Counted from the first letter of the stretch, positions 9,569 through 19,550 are shown. The stretch: DNA of 64,000 bases from Mesorhizobium comanense (GCF_005503535.1 NZ_SCNN01000008.1:1-64000); one strand, 5' to 3'. Notes: generated by a model from the sequence alone, not told the origin. A program made the numbers and translations.

Positions 9569-10196
9569 CGATCGAGACGGTCAGTGTCGGGTCGGCGCCA
9601 TCGCCCCAGATCTTCGTCCCGTCGAAAACCACCGTATAGACCCATTGCGGGTTCTCGCCTTGCCCGTGCGCGTTGGTGTCGGGAAAGACAAATCCGTCGC
9701 GCACCGCTTCAATGGTGCCTTCCTTGCCGCGCGCATAGCGCGGCAGCCTGGTGTGGCCGGTCGGGTTGAAGTTCCGGGTTCGCACGCGCTCTCCCGCCTT
9801 GAAGCGCGGCGCCGTCGCCACTGGCCGGTCGCAGGGACCGCCCTTCGCCAGCACGGCGGGCACATTCTCCGCCTTCAGCACCCTTTTGGGGCTTGCCGCG
9901 GGATCGATCGCCTCGCCTGCGCCGAGATCACGTTCGCTGACGAAGCCGTGCCGCTTGAGCAAGGTCTCCAGCGCCTTGATCCATATCTGATAATAGCTCG
10001 AACCATAGTAATCGGCCGGATGCAGCGATTCCCGCGCATGCCTGCTCTCATCGATGTTCCAGGCGCCCATCGCGCCGGCACACAGCGTCACGCCAAGCGC
10101 CCGCCTCTCCCAGGCGGCATGGAAATAAGGCTCATCCTTTTCAGGCGCGACCGGGCCGAAACCCATCTGTCCGCCGAGATCCTGCGGCCCGTTCAT
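9537..10196 (-). CDS. nthB: Nitrile hydratase subunit beta
   Basis: Non-catalytic but structurally essential subunit of nitrile hydratase, which hydrates nitriles to amides in the cytoplasm. It has 219 residues, the usual size. Recognisable parts are the N-terminal [16 protein letters not shown], the central [13 protein letters not shown] helix region, and the SH3-like C-terminal barrel with [20 protein letters not shown] and [15 protein letters not shown]. Its ATG overlaps the alpha-subunit stop by four bases (ATGA), and the accessory gene overlaps its own 3' end, so the three genes form one tightly coupled operon. Confidence 0.95.
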   Translation of the reverse strand: MNGPQDLGGQMGFGPVAPEKDEPYFHAAWERRALGVTLCAGAMGAWNIDESRHARESLHPADYYGSSYYQIWIKALETLLKRHGFVSERDLGAGEAIDPAASPKRVLKAENVPAVLAKGGPCDRPVATAPRFKAGERVRTRNFNPTGHTRLPRYARGKEGTIEAVRDGFVFPDTNAHGQGENPQWVYTVVFDGTKIWGDGADPTLTVSIDAWESYLEPA

Positions 10197-10798
10197 GCCG
10201 GTTGCCCCGCCCGAGCGGTGCCGATCATGGCATCACGGCTCACCAGTTCCGCCAGTTGCTCCTCGCTCCAGCCATCGGTGCCCTCGGGCCGCAGCGGCAC
10301 GACGAGATAGCGCAGCTCCGCGGTCGAATCCCAGACGCGTATCTTCGTTTCGGCAGGCAGCGTCAGCCCGAATTCCTCGAGCACGCCACGCGGGTCGATC
10401 ACCGCGCGCGAACGGTAGGGTGGCGCCTTGTACCAGACCGGTGGCAGGCCCAGCACCGACCACGGATAGCAGGAACACAGCGTGCAGACGACGAGGTTGT
10501 GCGTATCTTCGGTGTTGAACACTGCCTGCATGTGTTCGCCTTGCCGGCCGGTATAGCTCAGCGATTCGATCGCAGCCGTGGCGTCGCGCCTCAACCAGTC
10601 CGCGAAATCGGGATCGTGCCAGGCCTTGGCCACCACCCTCGCCCCATTACGCGGGCCGATTTTCGTCTCATAAGTGTCGACGATGACGTCGATGGCGGCC
10701 GGATCGATCAGTCCCTTGCGGGTCAGGATGGTTTCCAGCGCCCGCACGCGCGCGGCAAACGGATCGAGTTCGTTGTCGTGATCATGATCATGGGACAT
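10193..10798 (-). CDS. nthA: Nitrile hydratase subunit alpha, cobalt type
   Basis: Catalytic subunit of nitrile hydratase, 201 residues. The metal-binding claw is C105-T-L-C108-S-C110. Threonine after the first cysteine marks cobalt-type enzymes, where iron-type enzymes have serine. Two of the cysteines are normally oxidised to sulfinate and sulfenate. Other family segments are [32 protein letters not shown] and [14 protein letters not shown]. The extreme N-terminus begins [10 protein letters not shown], an alternating His-Asp stretch that could bind metal. This is the first gene of the operon with the beta and accessory subunits; no amidase gene is adjacent. Confidence 0.95.
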   Translation of the reverse strand: MSHDHDHDNELDPFAARVRALETILTRKGLIDPAAIDVIVDTYETKIGPRNGARVVAKAWHDPDFADWLRRDATAAIESLSYTGRQGEHMQAVFNTEDTHNLVVCTLCSCYPWSVLGLPPVWYKAPPYRSRAVIDPRGVLEEFGLTLPAETKIRVWDSTAELRYLVVPLRPEGTDGWSEEQLAELVSRDAMIGTARAGQPA

Positions 10799-10886
10799 GG
10801 CCGCAAATTACGGCCCCGATCCGCCTCCGGCAAGCGCAAGACCTTGGGCCAGCGGATCGTGGCGCTGGCCCTGCCGCGGTCCTCGC

Positions 10887-12458
10887 CTAGTTGATCACCT
10901 GCTCGCCATCAACCGATACATCCTGGCCCTCGCCGACGGCGACCGTGCGGTGAAGATTGAGCTTCTTGCCACTGAATGTCAGGATAACTTCCTGCTGCTC
11001 GCCGGAGCCTATAACCGGCACATCAATCACGAAGGTCTGCCCGTTCAGCCATGTTCCCCTGGCCTCGGTGATGAGGCCGATGCCGGGGTCGGAGGCCTTT
11101 GGCGCCCCCTTGCGATAGAACCCGTCGAGCCCGATCGGCTGGCTGTACTTCACGGACGAGCCGGCCGGATAGTGCAAGGAGAACTCGACGTCGAAATGCG
11201 GATGAGGGTCGGTGAGATCGAGCATGAACGACCTTAATCCAACGTCGTCGTCAAAGAATTTGTAGGTCTTGCCCGAGATCGCGGAAGCAATCACAGGCGT
11301 CGGACTAATGGACATCGGCTTTTCGATCGCGGCATCCTTGATGGCATCGGCAAGCTGCCTGATGGCGTCCGGGTTCAGCGGCAGCGCTGGCCCAGACTTG
11401 ACCGCGCCGGAAACAGCATCGATCAGGGTTTTATACCGGACCTGCTTTCTGGCGGTGGTCACCACCACGACATCCAGGTCAGGAAACACCACGATCAACT
11501 GGCCGTTCTTGCCATCCATCCTGTAAACGTGCCTGTCGGGAAAAACCCAAATGAAATTCGAATAGCTCTCGTTCGGGTCACCCGACGCGTGCACATTCAC
11601 GAGCGTATGGTTCAAGACATCCGCCCAGCCAGGTGGAAGAAGTGGCCTTCCCTCCCATTCGCCGTGGTGCAAGTAGAGATAACCGAGCTTCGCCATGTCG
11701 CGCGGCAGCAGATACAGCGCCTCCGCGCCTTTTGTGAGACCTTGAGGATCGCGATCCCAATGCCAGCTTTGGATGCCGAGCGGATCGAAAAGCCTTTCCC
11801 TCGCATAATCCTCGGCAAGCTTGCCGGTCAGCTTGGTTATAACAGCCGAAATCAGCTCAGGGTTTCCGTTGCTGTAATTGAAAACCTGCCCCGGCGGATG
11901 CGCCATGGGGCGATCGAGGATGAACTGGGTCCAGTTGGAGCTTCGGTACAGATCATTCAACGATTGCTGCTTGCCGCCCTCAAATCCCTGATCCCAATCG
12001 AGCCCTGAAGTCATGTCCAACAGGTTTTGAACCGTGATAGCCCTCTTTCGATCATCGACATCGGCAATCCGGCGATCGGTGAAAAAATCCAGCACGGGAT
12101 GATCGAGACGGTCGAGCAAGCCGTCCTTGTAGACCATGCCGAGAAGAGTGCCGGTGACCGCCTTTGTCGAAGAGTAGATCTCATGCGGAACATCCGCCGT
12201 GTAAGGTGCGTAGTAGGCTTCCGTGACGATCCGCCCGTGCCGCACGACGAGCAGGCTGTCAAAGCTGTGGCTCGCGCCATAGCCGACAAGCCTCGCGAGC
12301 GCGGCGGAATCCATGCCTTGCTCCTCAGGCGTCGACGTCAGCCATCCCTTGGTCGGCCACAGATCCGGATCCTCGGCACGCGCCGGGCTAAGGCAAGTGA
12401 GCAGAGCGCACAGGCTCATCGCACTCAAAACGAAACGTCTTTTGGTTTGCATGTCCAT
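10887..12458 (-). CDS. Secreted serine hydrolase, beta-lactamase/class C family
   Basis: Periplasmic or secreted penicillin-binding-protein-like serine hydrolase of 523 residues. The start at 12458 is chosen because GGAG (12465-12468 on this strand) lies six bases upstream. A signal peptide follows (KRRFVLSAMSLCALLTCLSPARA). Catalytic SxxK is S96-S-T-K99 in IYSSTKAVTGT, and the second motif is YSN in FNYSNGNPELIS. The C-terminal 150 residues form a separate mostly beta domain. Actual substrate is unknown; esterase or peptidase activity is as likely as beta-lactamase. It follows a membrane-bound AraC regulator on the same strand by 81 bp, which makes that regulator its likely controller. Confidence 0.85.
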   Translation of the reverse strand: MDMQTKRRFVLSAMSLCALLTCLSPARAEDPDLWPTKGWLTSTPEEQGMDSAALARLVGYGASHSFDSLLVVRHGRIVTEAYYAPYTADVPHEIYSSTKAVTGTLLGMVYKDGLLDRLDHPVLDFFTDRRIADVDDRKRAITVQNLLDMTSGLDWDQGFEGGKQQSLNDLYRSSNWTQFILDRPMAHPPGQVFNYSNGNPELISAVITKLTGKLAEDYARERLFDPLGIQSWHWDRDPQGLTKGAEALYLLPRDMAKLGYLYLHHGEWEGRPLLPPGWADVLNHTLVNVHASGDPNESYSNFIWVFPDRHVYRMDGKNGQLIVVFPDLDVVVVTTARKQVRYKTLIDAVSGAVKSGPALPLNPDAIRQLADAIKDAAIEKPMSISPTPVIASAISGKTYKFFDDDVGLRSFMLDLTDPHPHFDVEFSLHYPAGSSVKYSQPIGLDGFYRKGAPKASDPGIGLITEARGTWLNGQTFVIDVPVIGSGEQQEVILTFSGKKLNLHRTVAVGEGQDVSVDGEQVIN

Positions 12459-12539
12459 GACCATCTCCAATCTCGCGGAGACCATGTCGAAAGGCGCAGG
12501 CGCGGTCTCGCCGGATGTTGAAAACGGCTTGCCGATTTC

Positions 12540-13673
12540 TCAACGTAGCTCGCCGACTCCACGAATCGGTGCGTCGCTAAGCCGTTCGGATGGCGTCTTG
12601 GCGAAAGCGAAACGGCGAAACTCGCTTGGCGTCAGGCCGGTGTCGGCCTTGAAGGCACGGTTGAACGGGCCGAGCGACTGGAAGCCGGCGTCCATTGCGA
12701 TGGTTAGGACCGGCACATCCTTCTGGCTGTCATCGGCGAGAGCCGTCTTGGCCTCGTCGATCCGGTAGTGGTTGAGGAACGCATTGAAATTGCGGAAGCC
12801 AAGGCCCTCGTTGATGACTTGGCGCAGCCGGTATTCCGGCAGGCGCATCAGCGCGGCGAGAGAGCCGATGGTCAGCCCCTCACGGCGATAGGCGCGCTCG
12901 ACCGTCATCAGACGCTCCAGGCGGCCGAGCAGTGCCGGTTCGATCGCTGCACGGCCGTCGTTGCGGACCGCTGCGGAAGAAAGCCGGTTGGCGGAACCAA
13001 TAGCTGGCTCCAGCGCGAGCGTGCGAACAGGCGGGGCCGTGCGGAACAGCGTCCAGCCGGCGAGCGCGGCCAATAGGCAAAGACCGAGCGCGTTGGCCAG
13101 GTTCCGGGCCGGCGAAGACCAAGTCAGGGCTGCGACGGAAGAGAGATTCGCGGCCGAGTTGGCGGCGATATACGCCAGCGTCCCCATCAGCACGGCGACG
13201 CGCAGCCGCCGCCGCCCGGCGACCAGATCCATGCGCCAGCTGGCAATCGTCTGCATGATGGCGAGCATCCCGAAGCCAAGATTGGCGAGCATCAAGGCCC
13301 TGTTGATCGCCGTGGCAGCGGAGCCCCCAATCGAGGCGTAGGACACTGTCAGCCCCAGACCGACCGCGGCGGCCCAGACGCCGGCATGCCAGGGGCGGAA
13401 GACGAAGTCGTCGTCGAAAACCACCCGAGCCCAGAGCCAGAAGACGACCGGCGTGCCCGACGATAGTGCAATGAGCGGCAGGCTCGCCCAATGCCACTGC
13501 GACGGGAAGCCTGGCGCCTCGAGGATCGCGGAAGCGGCGCCCGCTCCGGCCAGCGCAGCGCGGATGAACTCGGCGGGACGATGGCGCAGAAAGACCGCGG
13601 CGATCATCAGGAGCAATCCAGCCGCCGCGCCGCGACAACCATTGTCGAGGGCGATCAAACCTGGGCTGGTCAC
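12540..13673 (-). CDS. AraC-family regulator with N-terminal membrane domain
   Basis: Transcription regulator of 377 residues. Residues 1-210 contain about seven hydrophobic segments and would anchor or sense in the inner membrane. Residues 270-365 are an AraC-type double helix-turn-helix, with LTIGSLAALMRLPEYRLRQV and the second motif VLTIAMDAGFQSLGPFNRAF followed by GLTPSEFRR. The start codon is GTG at 13673 with GGAGGG nine bases upstream. It sits 41 bp behind the RND pump and 81 bp ahead of the serine hydrolase, on the same strand as both. Such 7TM-AraC proteins usually control a neighbouring envelope gene. Confidence 0.88.
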   Translation of the reverse strand: MTSPGLIALDNGCRGAAAGLLLMIAAVFLRHRPAEFIRAALAGAGAASAILEAPGFPSQWHWASLPLIALSSGTPVVFWLWARVVFDDDFVFRPWHAGVWAAAVGLGLTVSYASIGGSAATAINRALMLANLGFGMLAIMQTIASWRMDLVAGRRRLRVAVLMGTLAYIAANSAANLSSVAALTWSSPARNLANALGLCLLAALAGWTLFRTAPPVRTLALEPAIGSANRLSSAAVRNDGRAAIEPALLGRLERLMTVERAYRREGLTIGSLAALMRLPEYRLRQVINEGLGFRNFNAFLNHYRIDEAKTALADDSQKDVPVLTIAMDAGFQSLGPFNRAFKADTGLTPSEFRRFAFAKTPSERLSDAPIRGVGELR

Positions 13674-13714
13674 TCTCGCGAACCCTCCGCCGCCCTGCTC
13701 TCAGGCAACCTGCA

Positions 13715-16700
13715 TTATTCGGCCGCCGTCTTTTGCGGCTCGCGCGGGATATCGTCGTTGTTGCCGAACAGCGAGGGCTGGTCGCCGCTGTCGAGGACCT
13801 CGGCCTCGGCTTTCCGCTTCGGCATGAGCCCGACCAGCCAGCCCGAGAACCTCTCGAAATAGACATAGATCACTGGCGTGACGAAGAGGGTCAGCGCCTG
13901 CGAGGCAAGCAGGCCGCCGACGACGGCGACACCGAGCGGCTGGCGCAGCTCGGCGCTGGCGCCGGTGCCGAGCGCGATCGGGAACGTGCCCATCAGCGCG
14001 GCAAGCGTCGTCATCATGATCGGCCGGAAGCGCATCAGGCAGGCCTTGTGGATGGACTCCGTGGCCGACATGCCCTCCCGTCGCAACTCCAGCGCGACGT
14101 CGACCATCATGATGCCGTTCTTCTTGACGATGCCGATCAGCATCAGGATGCCGATCACGGCGATCACGGACAGATCCATGCCGGCGAAGCGCAAGGCGAC
14201 AACCGCCCCGAGCACAGCCGACGGCAGGCCCGTGAGAATGGTCAGCGGGTGGATGAAACTCTCGTACAGGATGCCGAGCACGATATAGATGGTCAGGATC
14301 GCGCCGCCGATCAGCAGGCCCTGGTTGGCAAGCGAATCCTGGAATGTCTTGGCGGTGCCGGCAAAGGTGGTCGAAATCGCCTTCGGCATGCCGATCTGGT
14401 CTTTGAGTTGCTGGATGCGGGTGACGCTGTCACCCAGCGCGATGCCTTGCGGCAGGTTGTAGGAGATCGTCACCGCTGGAAGCTGGCCGAGCTGGTTGAC
14501 CGTCAGGGCGCCAGCCGTGCGATCGACCCTGGAGAAGGCGCCGAGCGGAACCAGACTGCCGCTCGCCGTTCGCACCTGGATGGCGAGCATGCGCTCGGGC
14601 GACCACTCGATCTTGGGATCAAGCTCGGTGATGACTTCATAGCTGTCGGCCGAACCGAAGATCGTCGACACCTGGTCGGTGCCGAATCCGCCGTAGAGGG
14701 CGGTTCGCAGCGTATCGGTATCGATGCCGAGCTGGGCGGCCTTGTCGCGGTCCACCACCAGCGACGCCTGCAAAGCATTGTTCTGCAGGTCGCTGGTGAC
14801 GTCGGTGAAGGTCTGATGGTCGGCCGCCATCGCATCGTTCAGCTTCTGCGCCCAGATATCGGTCTGGCCGGTATCAAGCCCCTGCACCACGAGCTGGTAG
14901 GCGCTGGCGGACGAGCGCGAACCGAGCCGCAGATTCTGCACCGGCTGCATGTAGGTCTCGATGCCCGCCACGCCGGAGAGTTGCTTGCGCAGGTCCGAAA
15001 GCACCTTTTCGATATTGGGACGCTGGTCCTTGGCCTTGAGCTGGACGAAGAGCTGCCCCTGGTTGAGCGCGTTGTTGCCGCTGCCCGCCGACCACGCGAC
15101 ATGGTCGACATAGGGTGACTTCGAGAAGACGCTGGCCACCTGCCCTTGCAGCTTGGCCATGGCGTCGAAGGAGATGTCCTGGCGCGCGATGGTGGTGACC
15201 GAAATCTGGCCGATATCCTCCTGCGGGAAGAAGCCCTTCGGCGAAACCTGGATCAGCCAGACCGACCCCGCCGCCGTGCCGACGAAAACGAGGAACACCA
15301 GGAAAGTGTGTCGCAGGCAGAAACTCAGGATACGGTCATAGCCGCGCGTGATGAAATCACGCTTGTGGCCGGCGCCATGCGCCTCGCGGTCGGCCTTGCT
15401 CACCGACAGCAGCCGCGAACACAACATCGGCGTCAGCGTCAGTGACACGAACATCGAGGCCAGGATGGCGACCGTCACCACGACGGCGAACTCGTTGAAG
15501 ATGCGGCCGATCACCCCGCCCATCAGCAGAACGGGAATGAAGACCGCCACGAGCGAAATCGAGATCGAGATGATGGTGAAGCCGATTTCGCGTGCGCCTT
15601 TCAACGATGCTTCGAAGGCCGACAGCCCATCCTCCTCCATGTGGCGGAAGATGTTTTCGAGCATCACGATGGCATCGTCGACGACCAGGCCGACGGCAAG
15701 CGTCAGACCCATCAGCGAGATGTTGTCGATGGAAAAGCCGAACAGGAACATCGCGCCGAGCGTGGCGATCAGCGAGATCGGCACCGCCACGGCCGGGATG
15801 ATGGTCGCCGTCACCCGGCGCAGGAACACGAAGATCACCATCACCACCAGCACGATGGTCAAGAGCAGCGTGAACTGCACGTCGTCCACGGCCTGCCGGA
15901 TCGAGGTCGAGCGGTCGTTGAGAAGCTTGATCGAGGCGGCGGCCGGCATCTGGTCCTGGAAGGACGGCAGCATCGCCTTGACCTTGTCGACCACGTCGAC
16001 CGTATTGGCATCGGGCTGGCGCTGCACGGCCATGATGATCGCGCGGGTGCCGTCATACCAGCTTGCTGTCGTCGTGGTCTGCACGGAATCGACCACGCGC
16101 GTCACTTCGCCCAGCCGCACCGGGTGACCATTCTTGGTCGCGATGATGAGGTTCGAGAAGCCGGCGGCATCGGTGAGCTGCGTGTTGGCGGTGATGGTCA
16201 GCTGCTGCTTGTCGTTCTGGAGCACGCCCAGCGGCGTGTTGCTGTTGGCGGACGCGACCGCCGCCTGCAGCTGGTCGATCGAGATACCGCGCGCGGCAAG
16301 CGCGGTCGGATCGATCTGGATGCGCACCGCGTATTTCTGCTGGCCGTAGATGGAGACCTGCGCCACGCCGTCGATGGTGGACAGCGATGGCGAGATCACG
16401 TTTTCGGCGAAGGCGTCGAGATCGGTCAGCGGAACCGTGTCGCTGACCAGCGACATCAAGAGGATCGGCGCGTCGGCGGGATTGACCTTGCGGTAGCTCG
16501 GCGGCGACGTCATCTGCGGCGGCAGCGATTTCTGCGTGCGCGCGATTGCCGCCTGCACGTCGGCCGCGGCCGCGTCGATGTCGCGGTTGAGCACGAACTG
16601 GATGGCGATAGAGGTCTGGCCGAGCGAGTTGGTGGTCGAGATGGAATCGATGCCCGCGATGGTCGCGAACTGCTTGATCAGCGGCGTCGCCACCGACGTC

Positions 16701-16876
16701 GCCATGGTTTCCGGCGAAGCGCCGGGCAACGAAGCCGAGACGTTGACGACAGGGAATTCGGCGCTTGGCAGCGCCGCCACCGGCAGGAACTTGTAAGCGA
16801 ACAGTCCGCCCAGCACGAGGGCGAACGACATCAGAAGGGTGGCGACCGGCCTGCGTATGCAGAATTCGGAGATCAT
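13715..16876 (-). CDS. RND multidrug efflux pump, inner-membrane transporter (MdtB/MdtC-like)
   Basis: Proton-driven resistance-nodulation-division transporter of 1053 residues, the standard length. The N-terminal MISEFCIRRPVATLLMSFAL precedes a long periplasmic porter domain (about 35-335). Membrane segments then follow with the proton-relay motif GLVVDDAIVMLEN near residue 405, and a second half repeats the layout. The subgroup resembles MdtB/MdtC, judged by NISLMGLTLAVGLVVDDAIV. Its start overlaps the adaptor's stop by four bases, so the two are co-translated. No outer-membrane channel gene is present, so a TolC-like partner must be encoded elsewhere. Confidence 0.93.
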   Translation of the reverse strand: MISEFCIRRPVATLLMSFALVLGGLFAYKFLPVAALPSAEFPVVNVSASLPGASPETMATSVATPLIKQFATIAGIDSISTTNSLGQTSIAIQFVLNRDIDAAAADVQAAIARTQKSLPPQMTSPPSYRKVNPADAPILLMSLVSDTVPLTDLDAFAENVISPSLSTIDGVAQVSIYGQQKYAVRIQIDPTALAARGISIDQLQAAVASANSNTPLGVLQNDKQQLTITANTQLTDAAGFSNLIIATKNGHPVRLGEVTRVVDSVQTTTTASWYDGTRAIIMAVQRQPDANTVDVVDKVKAMLPSFQDQMPAAASIKLLNDRSTSIRQAVDDVQFTLLLTIVLVVMVIFVFLRRVTATIIPAVAVPISLIATLGAMFLFGFSIDNISLMGLTLAVGLVVDDAIVMLENIFRHMEEDGLSAFEASLKGAREIGFTIISISISLVAVFIPVLLMGGVIGRIFNEFAVVVTVAILASMFVSLTLTPMLCSRLLSVSKADREAHGAGHKRDFITRGYDRILSFCLRHTFLVFLVFVGTAAGSVWLIQVSPKGFFPQEDIGQISVTTIARQDISFDAMAKLQGQVASVFSKSPYVDHVAWSAGSGNNALNQGQLFVQLKAKDQRPNIEKVLSDLRKQLSGVAGIETYMQPVQNLRLGSRSSASAYQLVVQGLDTGQTDIWAQKLNDAMAADHQTFTDVTSDLQNNALQASLVVDRDKAAQLGIDTDTLRTALYGGFGTDQVSTIFGSADSYEVITELDPKIEWSPERMLAIQVRTASGSLVPLGAFSRVDRTAGALTVNQLGQLPAVTISYNLPQGIALGDSVTRIQQLKDQIGMPKAISTTFAGTAKTFQDSLANQGLLIGGAILTIYIVLGILYESFIHPLTILTGLPSAVLGAVVALRFAGMDLSVIAVIGILMLIGIVKKNGIMMVDVALELRREGMSATESIHKACLMRFRPIMMTTLAALMGTFPIALGTGASAELRQPLGVAVVGGLLASQALTLFVTPVIYVYFERFSGWLVGLMPKRKAEAEVLDSGDQPSLFGNNDDIPREPQKTAAE

Positions 16877-18147
16877 CGGGCTGCCTCGCCGGCATTGGTC
16901 GCCTCGGCCACCTTCGGCGCCCCGGTGCTCGCGGTGGCGTTGCCTTCATGCACGGCGGCGCCGTCCTTCAGCCTTGTCTGGCCCTCCGTGACGACCTTCT
17001 CGCCGCTTTTCAGCCCCTGGCTGATGGCGCTGTTGTCGCCCTCGGTCAGCGCAACCTGAACCGGGCGCATCTCGACCGTGTTGTCCGGCTTAACCACATA
17101 GACGAACGGCCCCTTCTGGCTGGGCTGAACCGCCACGGTCGGAACGGACGTCATCTGCGGCATGATGCCGGCATCCAGGATGACGTTCACATACTGGCCG
17201 GGCCACAGCGAAAGATCGGCATTGGGAATACTGGCCCGCGTGGCGATCGTGCCCGAAGCGGTATCGACGCTGGAATCGACGAAGTCGAGCGTGCCCTTGC
17301 CGATCGGCGTCGGGTCGCCGTCCTTGGTCAGCGTCACCGCACCTTGCTGCGGGTTGGCCAGCGCCTTGTGCAGCAGCGCGAGGTTGCTTTCGGGGAGATT
17401 GAAGTTGACCTGCAGCGGGTCCATCTGGGTGATGGTGACGAGCGGAGTCGAGGATGAGCTGTTGCCGTTTGAGGTGGTCACGAGGTCGCCGACGGCGACG
17501 CTGACCGCACCCAGCCGGCCGGCGATCGGCGCCGTGATGGTGGCGTAGCTCAGTTGGACCTTGTCGGCATCGATCGTCGCCTGGTCGGCGTCGATGGTGG
17601 CGGCCGCGGCCTTCTGAGCCGCAAGTGCCTGGTCATAAGTCTGCTGCGTGCCAGCCTGCTTGGCCACGAGATCCTTGGCCCGGGCAAGATCCGCCGTCGC
17701 GCTGGCAAGCAAGGCCTGGTCCTTGGCCAGCGTGGCCTGGTCTTTGGCGAGCTGCGCCTTCAGGGCGCGATCGTCGAGCGAGAACAGGAGATCGCCGGCC
17801 TTGACCATCTGACCGTCCTTGACGTCGATCGACACGATCTGGCTGGAGACGCGCGCATTGATGCTGACCACGGCGGGAGAGGAAACGAAACCGATGGCAT
17901 AGCGGCGGACCGGGAAATCGGCTGTCGTCGCGGTCGCCGAAACGATCGAAGCCGAGCGAGCGCTGCCGCCGCCCTGCTTGTCCGATGCCTTTTTGTCGGC
18001 TGCCGGCTTGCCAGCCGTGTCTGCCGCCGCGACCGGCTTGGTGCCGATCATCTGCTGGACCTTGCCCAGCGTGTCAGGGGACAGATAGAGCCAGGCCGCC
18101 CCCGCACAGGCGATTGCAAGCAGCGAAAGAATGACTTTTCCACGCAT
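16873..18147 (-). CDS. RND efflux periplasmic adaptor subunit (HlyD/MdtA-like)
   Basis: Membrane fusion protein of 424 residues linking the RND pump to an outer-membrane channel. The start at 18147 (ATG, MRGKVILSLL) is preferred over an in-frame GTG 27 bases upstream, because GGAGAGGG lies in front of the ATG and the GTG has no ribosome site. A signal-anchor segment (residues 4-22) is followed by a low-complexity Lys/Ala/Asp linker to about residue 65. Next come the barrel-sandwich lipoyl half (INARVSSQIVSIDVKDGQMV), a long coiled-coil hairpin rich in AKDQATLAKDQALL, and the beta barrel. It is co-transcribed with the pump gene. Confidence 0.92.
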   Translation of the reverse strand: MRGKVILSLLAIACAGAAWLYLSPDTLGKVQQMIGTKPVAAADTAGKPAADKKASDKQGGGSARSASIVSATATTADFPVRRYAIGFVSSPAVVSINARVSSQIVSIDVKDGQMVKAGDLLFSLDDRALKAQLAKDQATLAKDQALLASATADLARAKDLVAKQAGTQQTYDQALAAQKAAAATIDADQATIDADKVQLSYATITAPIAGRLGAVSVAVGDLVTTSNGNSSSSTPLVTITQMDPLQVNFNLPESNLALLHKALANPQQGAVTLTKDGDPTPIGKGTLDFVDSSVDTASGTIATRASIPNADLSLWPGQYVNVILDAGIMPQMTSVPTVAVQPSQKGPFVYVVKPDNTVEMRPVQVALTEGDNSAISQGLKSGEKVVTEGQTRLKDGAAVHEGNATASTGAPKVAEATNAGEAAR

Positions 18148-18328
18148 CGTCAAAGTGCCCTCTCCGTCCGACACGCCGTTGCAAGGTGGTCGTTTCTAGC
18201 ACAAATCACGGCTGATTGCCCCGATTTAGCCGAATAGATAGGACAGGCGTTTGTCGGAAAAGGGCCAAAACACGGCATTACGAAGATTTAATATGCACTG
18301 CACAATGGATAGGCAGCCGGCTACGATC

Positions 18329-18344
18329 ACGGGCGTACGCCCGT
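18329..18344 (-). terminator. Perfect 16-bp palindrome after the deaminase gene, possible terminator
   Basis: ACGGGCGTACGCCCGT is a perfect palindrome lying 23 bases beyond the deaminase stop codon. It can form an eight-pair stem, but no T-run follows, so termination is only a guess. The surrounding gap up to the RND adaptor (18148-18366) shows no gene. Confidence 0.35.
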
Positions 18345-18366
18345 CATTGGCCCCAAAAGCCGGGCT

Positions 18367-18837
18367 CTAAACCTTGCCCAGATGCTTCGGCCAGAATTCC
18401 TCATGGACTTCGGCGGCTTCTTCTTCGAGGTTCGGGCCAACCACGGTGACGATGCGCGCGCCGGTTTGCAGCACCGCGCGGCTCGGCACGTTCAACCCGA
18501 TCCCGGCGATCTCGCCAAGCCGCGCTTCGGAACACGCAAACACCATACGCCCGATGCCCGACCAGTAAATCGCCCCGGAGCACATCGCGCACGGCTCCGT
18601 GCTGGTGTAGAGCGTGCAATCGGCGAGAAAAGCAGTGTCGTAGTGTTGCGCCGCCAGTTTAACCAGGTTCATCTCGGCGTGGTTCGTCATGTCGTGGCCG
18701 GTGAAGACGCTGTTTTCGGCGCGCAGGATGACGTCGCCGTCCTTCACCAGAACCGAGCCAAACGGTTCGTCGCCGCGTTCCATCGCGGATTTCGAGAGCG
18801 CAATCGCCTCGCGTAAAAACGGCTCGTGGCTTTCCAT
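18367..18837 (-). CDS. Nucleoside deaminase (cytidine deaminase fold, guanine deaminase/TadA-like)
   Basis: Zinc-dependent deaminase of 156 residues in the cytoplasm. The start at 18837 follows GGGGGAG within five bases. Zinc ligands and the catalytic base appear as HAE in DMTNHAEMNLV and PCxxC in TEPCAMCSGAIYWSG. The substrate may be a free base or nucleoside such as guanine or cytosine. The sequence diverges from the tRNA deaminase TadA, which is normally encoded elsewhere, so TadA itself is less likely. A longer frame from 19071 includes unrelated upstream sequence and is not used. It lies on the same strand as the LysE gene, 116 bp away. Confidence 0.85.
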   Translation of the reverse strand: MESHEPFLREAIALSKSAMERGDEPFGSVLVKDGDVILRAENSVFTGHDMTNHAEMNLVKLAAQHYDTAFLADCTLYTSTEPCAMCSGAIYWSGIGRMVFACSEARLGEIAGIGLNVPSRAVLQTGARIVTVVGPNLEEEAAEVHEEFWPKHLGKV

Positions 18838-18953
18838 CGAACTCCCCCAAGAGGCTGAGCCGATCTTGTCTTCAAGCGAAGGAATTTCCAAGGGGCTGCA
18901 GATCAGATTCAAGCCGGCGATCTGCATCCGGCCCTGATCCATGCGTCCTGAGC

Positions 18954-19550
18954 CTATTTCAGCATCGGCCAAAGCGTCGCCGCCAGCAGCGCGCCCATCG
19001 CGATGTTGAACCATTTCAGCCGCACCGGATCCGAGAGGAACCCCCGCAGCGCCGTGCCGAACCCCGCCCATATCGAAACGCTCGGCAGGTTAACGATGGT
19101 GAAGGCGATCGAGATCAACACCACCGACAAGAACGGGTGCTCGGCATTGGCGTAGACGGCCATTGCCGTGATCGCCATCACCCACGCCTTAGGATTGACC
19201 CACTGGAACGCGGCGGCGTCGATGAAGCGCATCGGCCGCGCCTTCGCCTCTCCTTTGCCGCTGAGCGAGCGCGACATGGCGATCTTCCAGGCGAGATAGA
19301 GCAGATAGGCGGCGCCGGCGATCTTCAGCCCGGTGTGCAGCGCCGGAAACGCTGTCAGCACGGCGCCAAGCCCGAAGCCGACGGCGAGCAACAGGACGAG
19401 AAAGCCGATGCTGATGCCCAGCATATGCGGTATCGTCCGGGTAATGCCGAAATTGACGCCGGAGGCCAGAAGCATGAGATTGTTCGGCCCCGGCGTGATC
19501 GAGGTCACGAAGGCATAGACAAGCAGTGCGAGGAATGCGTCGAGTGACAT
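18954..19550 (-). CDS. LysE/RhtB-family amino-acid exporter
   Basis: An inner-membrane exporter of 198 residues with about six hydrophobic segments. The LysE family signature TSITPGPNNLMLLASG occurs near residue 17, followed by GISIGFLVLLLAVGFGLG, and AFQWVNPKAWVMAITAMA in the middle. The start is ATG at 19550 (MSLDAFLALLV), which matches the family; a longer frame from 19610 adds a basic, non-membrane stretch. The exported compound cannot be determined; homoserine, threonine, lysine and arginine are exported by characterised relatives. Confidence 0.9.
   Translation of the reverse strand: MSLDAFLALLVYAFVTSITPGPNNLMLLASGVNFGITRTIPHMLGISIGFLVLLLAVGFGLGAVLTAFPALHTGLKIAGAAYLLYLAWKIAMSRSLSGKGEAKARPMRFIDAAAFQWVNPKAWVMAITAMAVYANAEHPFLSVVLISIAFTIVNLPSVSIWAGFGTALRGFLSDPVRLKWFNIAMGALLAATLWPMLK

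Noticed and set aside
13733..17059. Long plus-strand frames opposite the RND efflux genes
   Set aside because: Same shadow effect; the minus-strand genes have all catalytic motifs and are coupled.
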